A DNA stretch of 64,000 bases from Lamellibrachia columna (taxonomy: Eukaryota; Annelida; Polychaeta; Sabellida; Siboglinidae). Below the pieces are notes generated by a model. It did no database searches, was not told where the DNA came from, and was given only the letters and a program-made list of their open reading frames with translations. This document shows, one piece after another, positions 57,124-64,000 of this stretch (within the stretch, counting starts at the first letter, position 1; every line of letters begins with the position of its first letter). The translations under genes and the position numbers were made by a program. The stretch lies in contig OY759267.1 in the NCBI GenBank assembly GCA_963662155.1, positions 16,520,489 to 16,584,488 on the forward strand, read 5' to 3'.

Positions 57124-60100
57124 AAAATTATTATAACTTTGTGTCATCCTTACAATGAAGTAGGAGAGGCATGACAATCTCTAAATGTTTTATTATAACC
57201 CTGTATCATCCTTACAATGCAGTAGGAGAGGCATGACAATATCTAAATGTTTTATTATAACTCTGTGTCATCCTTACAATGAAGTGGGAGAGGCATGACA
57301 ATCTTTAAATGTTTTATTATAACTTTGTGTCATCCTTACAATGAAGTGGGAGAGGCATGACAATCTTTAAATGTTTTATTATAACTTTGTGTCATCCTTA
57401 CAATGAAGTAGGAGAGGCATGACAATATCTAAATGTTTTATTATAACTCTGTGTCATCCTTACAATGAAGTGGGAGAGGCATGACAATCTTTAAATGTTT
57501 TATTATAACTTTGTGTCATCCTTACAATGAAGTGGGAGAGGCATGACAATCTTTAAATGTTTTATTATAACTTTGTGTCATCCTTACAATGAAGTAGGAG
57601 AGGCATGACAATCTCTAAATGTTTTATTATAACTCTGTGTCATCCTTACAATGAAGTGGGAGAGGCATGACAATCTTTAAATGTTTTATTATAACTTTGT
57701 GTCATCCTTACAATGAAGTAGGAGAGGCATGACAATCTTTAAATGTTTTATTATAACTTTGTGTCATCCTTACAATGAAGTAGGAGAGGCATGACAATCT
57801 CTAAATGTTTTATTATAACTCTGTGTCATCCTTACAATGAAGTGGGAGAGGCATGACAATCTTTAAATGTTTTATTATAACTTTGTGTCATCCTTACAAT
57901 GAAGTAGGAGAGGCATGACAATCTTTAAATGTTTTATTATAACTTTGTGTCATCCTTACAATGAAATAACTTTAATTTAAACTAGAAGCGCAGGGGGGTT
58001 ACTTAGAGATGCCTCAAGCAGGACAAGAGGCCACTAGTACAGACAAACCAATAACAAAATGTTCTAAAAACAGGTCTGAAGCAGGTTATAAATGTGTGTG
58101 TTTAAACATTATGGTAGACGATATTGACCCTCAGATAACTGGTATTACCGAATCATGGGCCAACACAAACATAACAGATGCTGAATTAGGATTGACAGGA
58201 TACGTAATGTTTAGGAGAGATCAAATAGGAAGAAGGGGAGGGGGAGTTATTTTATATGTTAAAGATTCTATTCAGGCTTATGAAATAAAATTAGAAAGGG
58301 AAGCAGATTACGATGAAGCTGTTTGGTGCAAAATAGTTTCAGGAAATTCAAAATTAACTATTGGATTAGTTTACCGAAGTCCAAGCATAAACGAAGAGGA
58401 TAACACAAAAGTACCATAATGGGAGATTTTAACAATGGAAATCTCTAGAGAGTACACGGGGTGAGGACCAACCATTTCTATTTTTAATTCAGGATAGCTT
58501 ACCTTACTCAGCACGTGCTAGAACCAACCAGGAGATATAGTGTATTAGATATAGTTTTGTCATCACAAAAAGAATTAGTGGACAATATAAAAATACATGA
58601 ACCATTGGGTAACAGTGACCACAATCAAATACATTTTGACATCAATGTAAAATCAGAAAATAAAAATACGTACCGGAGAAACTTCCACAAAGGTAAGTAT
58701 AAAGATATGAGAAAATACTTAGCAAAGCTAGATTGGAATACCATGCTGATGAATAAGACCGCAATTGAATGTTGGAATATTCTAAAATATGAAATTGAGA
58801 GTATTGTCGATAAATTTGTTCTCTTGAAAAAACAAGGAAAACGGTCTAGAAAGAAACACTTGTCAAAAGAAGATATTAGATTAGAAAAATAGTGTTTAAG
58901 CAAACTATGTGGAGGGTTTATAGGTGCACCAGAAAGGATGAAGACTATGCCAATTACAAAGAGGCACTTAACCTAGCTACAACTGAAATTAGAAAATCTA
59001 AAAGAACCTTTGAAAAAAAATTGGCAGGTAATATAAAAAATGACAGCAAGAGTTTCTATGCTTATGTAAGGAGTAAACAGAAAGTTCGAGATAAGGTCGG
59101 ACCACTGGAAAACAACAGTGGAAACATAATTTCAGACGGTTTTCAAATGGCAGAGGTCCTGAATGAGTATTTCAGCTCAGATTTTACCTCAGAAGATATC
59201 AGCTCACTTCCAGTTCCATTTACTAAATTTGAGGGCAGTACATCAGAACATTTAGGGCAGTTATTTGTAACTCCTGAAATGATAGCAAAGAAAATTAAGA
59301 AGATGAAAGATAATAAATCACCGGGAGTTGATGGGATACAACCAAAACTACTTAAGGAAATTGTTGAGCAAATTAGTACACCACTTGCAAAATTGTCACT
59401 AGAAGAAGGAATAGTTCCTTCAGAATGGAAAGAAGCAAACATTATGTCGCTATTTAAGAAGGGATCGAGGAACAAGCCAGAAAATTACAGACGAGTGAGT
59501 TTAACATCAGTTGTATGTAAATTACTCGAAACAATAATTAGAGACCACATGGTGGAATTCCTTGTAAAACATAAATTAATAAATACATCTCAGCATGGAT
59601 TCCTAAAAGCAAGGTCATGTCTAACCAATCTCTTGTTTTTTGGAAGAAATTACAAAGTGGATAGCTGACAGGTCACCAGTGGATGTTGTCTACTTAGATT
59701 TTCAGAACGCTTTCAATAAAGTGCCACATCAAAGATTGTTACTTAAATTAAAAGCCCATGGCATAGGTAATGATGTAATCAACTGGTTAAAAGAGTGGCT
59801 TACACACAGAGGACAGAGAGTAATAGTAGATGGTGAGATTTCAAACTGGAAATCTGTTCTGAGTGGGTACCACAGGGATCAGTATTAGGCTCTATACTGT
59901 GTTTAATATATATAAATGATTTGGAAGATGACATATTTAGTAAAGTACTGAAATTTGCAGATGACACAAAAGTATTCAGAAAGGTTACTAATGTTACAGA
60001 TAAACAAAGTTTACAGGATGATCTAGATAAATTAGTTAAATAGTCAGAAAAATGGCAAATGTTATTCAATTTTGGGAAGTGTAAATGCATACACATAGGA

Positions 60101-60826
60101 CATGGAAACATGGTCAAAGAATATAAAATGGGGGGATACTGTACTAGGTAGAACCACACAAGAAAAGAACTTAGGAGTAACATTTAGCGCTGACATGAAC
60201 GTTTCAGAGCAATGTTGGATTGTTGCTTCGAAAGGAAATCAAGTTCTAGGGCTAATTAGGAGAACTATCACGTATAAGTAGAAACAGCTAATTGTACCCC
60301 TGTACAAAGCAATAGTTACGAAAGTCGCTTATTACAATGTGGTTTGACAACACTAGAGACCAAGAGACTAAGAGGAGACCAAATAGAAGTGTTTAAAATA
60401 GTGAACGGTTATGAGGATGTTGATAGGAATATGTTCTTCAAACTTAAAGGCAGTAGAACCAGATGACACAAAGTAGCATTAGTTAAGGAGCAGTGTAGAA
60501 AGCACTCTTTCTCACGGAGGGTGATAAATGAATGGAACAAACTGCCAAATGATTGTGTTAATGCTAGTAGTGTGAATATGTTTAAAAATAGAATTGACAG
60601 ATATCTGATAAGGGCGGGCTACACATATGAGAAAAAAAATTTTTGGGATGACAATCTTGTTAAATCTTGTTAAATAGGAGAGGCATGACAATCTCTAAAT
60701 GTTTTATTATAACTTTGTGTCATCCTTACAATGAAGTAGGAAAGGCGTGACAATCTCTAAATGTTTTATTATAACTTTGTGTCATCCTTACAATGAAGTG
60801 GGAGAGGCATGACAATCTCGAAATGC
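57124..60826. repeat. Minisatellite, about 61-bp unit, interrupted by a CR1 element
   Basis: Units TTTTATTATAACTTTGTGTC, ATCCTTACAATGAAGTAGGA, GAGGCATGACAATCTCTAAA repeat about 14 times from 57124 to 57966 and again about 2.5 times at 60675-60826. Two variants (ACTCTGTG with GTGGG; ACTTTGTG with GTAGG) alternate in a pattern implying multi-unit duplication. The CR1 copy at 57967-60674 separates the two parts. Confidence 0.95.
57967..60674 (+). pseudogene. CR1-like LINE, nearly full coding length but broken
   Basis: EN-domain remnants: TGITESWANTNITDAELGLT, RRDQIGRRGGGVILYV, VYRSPSINEED, MGDFN, then NSDHNQIHFDIN. A frameshift or deletion follows the YKCVCLN start and another lies near 58389-58515. 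RT: KSPGVDGIQPKLLKE, PENYRRVSLTSVVCKLLE, SQHGFLKARSCLTNLL, frameshift at about 59640, VVYLDFQNAFNKVPH, frameshift at the VPQGS position (about 59870), FADDTKVFRK, a stop in LVK*SEKWQML, and a deletion near 60315. C-terminus NEWNKLPNDCVNASSV; 3' end GATGACAATCTTGTTAAATC then TTGTTAAA. Same family as 14987-15920, older. Confidence 0.9.
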
Positions 60827-60829
60827 TTG

Positions 60830-62066
60830 CATATCAATAATATAAAATAAGTTATATAGCACAGTTTCAGTCCTCATCAGGTACACATTTATGGTGAATC
60901 ATACATGTGCTCTGTACTTCTTTCACACCTTTTCTCCAATATACCTTGTTTTATATTAGTAAATAAAGCATGTTGTATGAATGTGTTTGTCAGAAATAAA
61001 TCACTGATTTCACCAGTGGATTGATTGGTAAGATTAAGTCAAAATGGCAGATTAATGTCCAAATCTATATAATTATATTTATCAGGCAGCCTTGCCTTAA
61101 AATGCACCATATCAACTGATTTCACCAGTGGATTGATTGGTAAGATTAAGTCAAAATGGCAGATTAATGTCCAAATCTATATAATTATATTTATCAGGCA
61201 GCCTTGCCTTAAAATGCACCATATCAACTTGGTTCAGATGTGGAGATCCTCACTTTTCTGTTATGCATTCTAACTTATATATAAAAAAAAATTAATTCTG
61301 GAAAATCCTTAAGATATCCACGCACTGATTTTCCAAAAAGCACAGAAAACCACTAGAAAAGCCAGATACATCTGCCTAAGTGCAGCCACTGGAGATAATG
61401 GCCTTTTCTACAGCAATAGTTGACCTTGCCTCCGGCGCTTTCAAGTGATGTTAACATCAGAACCCAATATATAAAGCCACCAGGCCATTAAGGCAAAGCA
61501 CGGCTGACATTTGACTGTTCTCAGAAATCAAGATTCTTCTCAGTAATACAAAACATGTTAGAGAAAGGTTACTGCTACGTCATGGAAATTTGGTACTGCC
61601 TCGCACAGTAATTGTAGAAATACTTAATTATTAAACTTGCCAAATGTGTTAGTTCAGCAGTAACCTTAACAGCATTTAGAAACAACTGAAAATGTACTTA
61701 TTTTATCATCACTACGTGCCTTCATACCTCTTTTCCTCACCGAGATACAATACATTCCATCTTGCAATCATGGCTATTTATTTTATTGTTATTTATTCAC
61801 TTAAACTGTACTTTCAGTATTTGCAATGATCTACTTAAAAGGCACTATATCAACAATCACCATTACTCTTATCATTATCAAACTGACAATGTCTGGCATA
61901 CTACAAAATACATTACGCTGATTAGTTGACTGGTGTTCAGTTTTGAAAATAAGCCATTGCTCTTGAAATTTTTTTTGGTTCTGTAGTCAAATACCTGGTT
62001 CTTCCACTGTTTGTATAGATCTATGTCTACGAAACACATGATGTAGCTATGATATCAGAAACAATT
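60830..62066. other. Non-coding stretch
   Basis: Apart from the 112-bp duplication at 61003-61226, no exon, RNA gene or classified repeat is visible. Confidence 0.35.
61003..61226. repeat. Tandem duplication, 112-bp unit x2
   Basis: 61003-61114 and 61115-61226, each ACTGATTTCACCAGTGGATT ... GCCTTGCCTTAAAATGCACC ATATCA, look identical. Confidence 0.95.
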
Positions 62067-62074
62067 ACTGGCAG

Positions 62075-62453
62075 CTGGGTAGAAAAAAATCATGATTTAA
62101 AAAAAAAAAATGTTTAATCAGATTTGTTTTACTTAAATCAGATTTTTTTTATTTATTTTATTTTTTTAAATCTGGTATACACAATGTCATAAAACATTTT
62201 ACTATCAGGCTATCTGGTGTCAATACAGCTACACAAGTGTGCGCACTTTGTGCTTTTGTATTAAAAAACACAAAACTTTGTTGATCTCGATGCTTGTAAA
62301 CAATTATTTGTGTTAAATTCATATAAATCAGCGATTAAAAAAACCGGAAGTAAAAAAAATCATAAATCAATGATTTTTTGATTTTTTTGGAGCGATTTAA
62401 ATCATGATTTAAGTCAATGATTTAAATCAAATGATTTAAATCAAACAACCCTG
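62075..62453. mobile_element. hAT-like MITE (ATGATTTAAATC repeat) with 8-bp TSD
   Basis: Perfect 8-bp duplication ACTGGCAG at 62067-62074 and 62454-62461. Left end CTGGGTAGAAAAAAATCATG, right end TTTAAATCAAACAACCCTG (inverse of CAGGGTTGTTTG). The interior is built from AAATCATGATTTAA words. This termini/word combination is a common animal hAT MITE pattern. Confidence 0.82.
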
Positions 62454-62514
62454 ACTGGCAGCCATACCATAACACTGCAACACCCTAACAGCGCAGGTAT
62501 ACACACTCGGTGTC

Positions 62515-62830
62515 AAAAAAGCCATTTACCATATTTGACCTATTAAGCGTACATGCCCTAATTAGCGTACACCCCATTTATAATCAGCTGGATCCATAAT
62601 TATGGTAATTTGACTAGTGTGGAACAACAGAAAAGTGTAGCCATCTGATGTTAAACAGTTGCTACTACTTTTCAGCTGTTCTACATTAGTCACCAAATGA
62701 CATCACTAGTGTTAAAAATTTACCTTATTGTAAAATAAAAAATTTTTTTACACTTATAAGGACAGATTGTTTGACATTTTTCCATGACCCAATTTTTTTT
62801 TCACACGAACTGTATGCTTCTTAGTTCGAT
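62515..62830. repeat. Hairpin-forming dispersed repeat, copy 2
   Basis: Matches 27838-28160: ATTAAGCGTACATGCCCTAA, TTAGCGTACACCCC, GGATCCATAATTAT, CACTTATAAGGACAGATT. Internal inverted pair GTGTGGAACAACAGAAAAGT and ACTTTTCAGCTGTTCTACAT with compensating differences relative to copy 1. Confidence 0.75.
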
Positions 62831-63311
62831 CACAGCATATTGATCAATAAGTCACTTTGGTTTCTATATAAAACGGCTGCAATTAATGTAACAAAACCTG
62901 TTTTGCACAGAGAGACCACAAATGCTTTGAAAGAAATAACACTTATGCATGTTTCATCAAGAAAATGCGTCATTTGATCGTGGCCACTGCACTGCACATA
63001 CACGGCTGAGGCTTCCCACAACCAATTAGCTGACACAGGTATTGATTCTAGTAAGGAATCTAAACAATCTGCCAGGTACCACATCCCCCAACCAATTATT
63101 GAGAGCTGCACGACAAGCATCACAAGATTACACCCATTGTAACTGTTGGCAAGAGTAAACAAAAACAATAGCAGAAAAATTAAACTGTTGCTCAATGTCC
63201 AGCAGACCTGATGGAAAGATAATCCTTGACAGTGTACCATGTAATAATACCATGAAGTAATGATAAACCCTATACAGCACCTAAATCCACAGGAACCCAA
63301 ACACAACAAAC
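62830..63311 (-). CDS. Possible exon of a multi-pass membrane protein (chemoreceptor-like?), C-terminal
   Basis: Minus strand, acceptor AACGCTTCAG at 63312-63314, then a 159-codon open frame to the stop at 62830. Hydrophobic spans: CCIGFIITSWYYYMVHC, SNSLIFLLLFLFTLANSY, LVMLVVQLSIIGWGMWYLA, and near the C-terminus SFKAFVVSLCKTGFVTLIAA followed by VLY. Hydrophilic parts include LLESIPVSANWLWEAS and GHDQMTHFLDET. The layout (several spans, last one ending near the C-terminus) recalls the C-terminal half of invertebrate gustatory-receptor-like 7TM proteins, but I see no decisive motif. It is flanked on both sides by repeats, so it may be a pseudogene or chance frame. No upstream exon was identified. 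Confidence 0.35.
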
Positions 63312-63321
63312 CTGAAGCGTT

Positions 63322-63470
63322 AAGCACGGTGTCACGAACAGGGACGTGAAAAAGCCATCGCCAGAGCGAGGGACCGCCGAGGATTTGGGGTGGAAATGCA
63401 ATTTAAAAAACATGTCTTAAAATTTTTGGGGAAGAGTTACCATCGATTTAGCACTCAACTGAAATGCATT
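63322..63470 (-). mobile_element. LINE 3' fragment related to 23285-23735
   Basis: AACAGGGACGTGAAAAAGCC, AGAGCGAGGGACCGCCGA and GGTGGAAATGCAATTTAAAA parallel 23380-23460 (AACAGGGACACGCAAAAGTC, AGAACGAGGGACAACCGA, GGTGGGAATGCAATTTGG). Confidence 0.7.
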
Positions 63471-63510
63471 TTACAAAGTTCAGCACCCAGTTGAAACACA
63501 TTGTGTACCT

Positions 63511-63704
<194 letters not shown>

Positions 63705-63709
63705 CAGTG

Positions 63710-64000
63710 ATCACACAATACAACAAATTCCACTGATGCATCAGGAGAACTGAAGCACAATCATAAACTGTCTGAGACTGATATTTGCTGCTGTAAACGC
63801 AATACTGTGCCTCATCAAATATGTGTATATAGATTAGTTGGCATCAAAGTAGCCAAACAAGTGACCACATGAAAGAGGTTCAGAAGAATTGTCCTAAGCA
63901 AGAACCAGGTTAATCGGCATGGAATAAAGGTGCATTTATGCAAAAAGATGAATGCACGTGTATTATGACAATCGCAGATCTACACAAATACTATGGAACA
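63710..64000. other. Unannotated right edge
   Basis: Nothing recognisable on either strand. Confidence 0.3.

Overview
This is metazoan nuclear DNA. Genes are split by GT-AG introns, sequence between exons is AT-rich, and there are non-LTR retrotransposons (CR1-like and RTE-like), a tRNA-derived SINE, hAT/pogo-type miniature elements and many minisatellites. Gene and repeat content suggest an invertebrate, probably marine and perhaps a mollusc or another lophotrochozoan, but no species can be assigned. Nothing bacterial, viral or CRISPR-like was seen.

Four host genes are supported. (1) 721-1246, minus: the last exon of a small (171 aa) hydrophobic protein of unknown function. (2) 12910-31277, minus: a complete DCAF11/WDR23 orthologue that I could trace through 17 coding exons with consistent phases (531 aa), a WD40 substrate receptor for CUL4-DDB1 ubiquitin ligase. 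(3) 32522-43906, plus: a complete ANO10/TMEM16K orthologue in 12 coding exons (686 aa), a ten-pass membrane protein of the anoctamin/scramblase family. (4) 51281-52604, minus: the large last exon of an SNRK-type kinase gene; its kinase domain is not visible in the window. DCAF11 and ANO10 are head to head, with a roughly 1.2 kb interval that holds an inverted pair of ETS-type sites. A possible fifth gene is a multi-pass membrane exon at 62830-63311 (minus).

The rest is mostly repeats. 3.2-12.1 kb is a graveyard of DNA transposons, including three stacked elements (5159-6738, 6744-9345, 9364-11004) whose order of insertion can partly be read from target-site duplications. DCAF11 introns carry a 38-bp minisatellite split by a CR1 copy, and a nearly pristine 3.3-kb LINE with an uninterrupted 1007-codon endonuclease/reverse transcriptase ORF and a perfect 12-bp target duplication. 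ANO10 introns carry a 26-bp minisatellite, several miniature elements and a decayed LINE.

Downstream of ANO10 lies the most unusual structure: one SINE (46473-48130) in which two different internal segments have each been amplified into a minisatellite. 57.1-60.8 kb holds a second minisatellite (about 61-bp unit) split by a nearly full-length, broken CR1 element, the same arrangement as in DCAF11. Three near-perfect tandem duplications of 79-112 bp, a hairpin-forming dispersed repeat (27.84 and 62.52 kb) and a 190-bp AT tract complete the picture.
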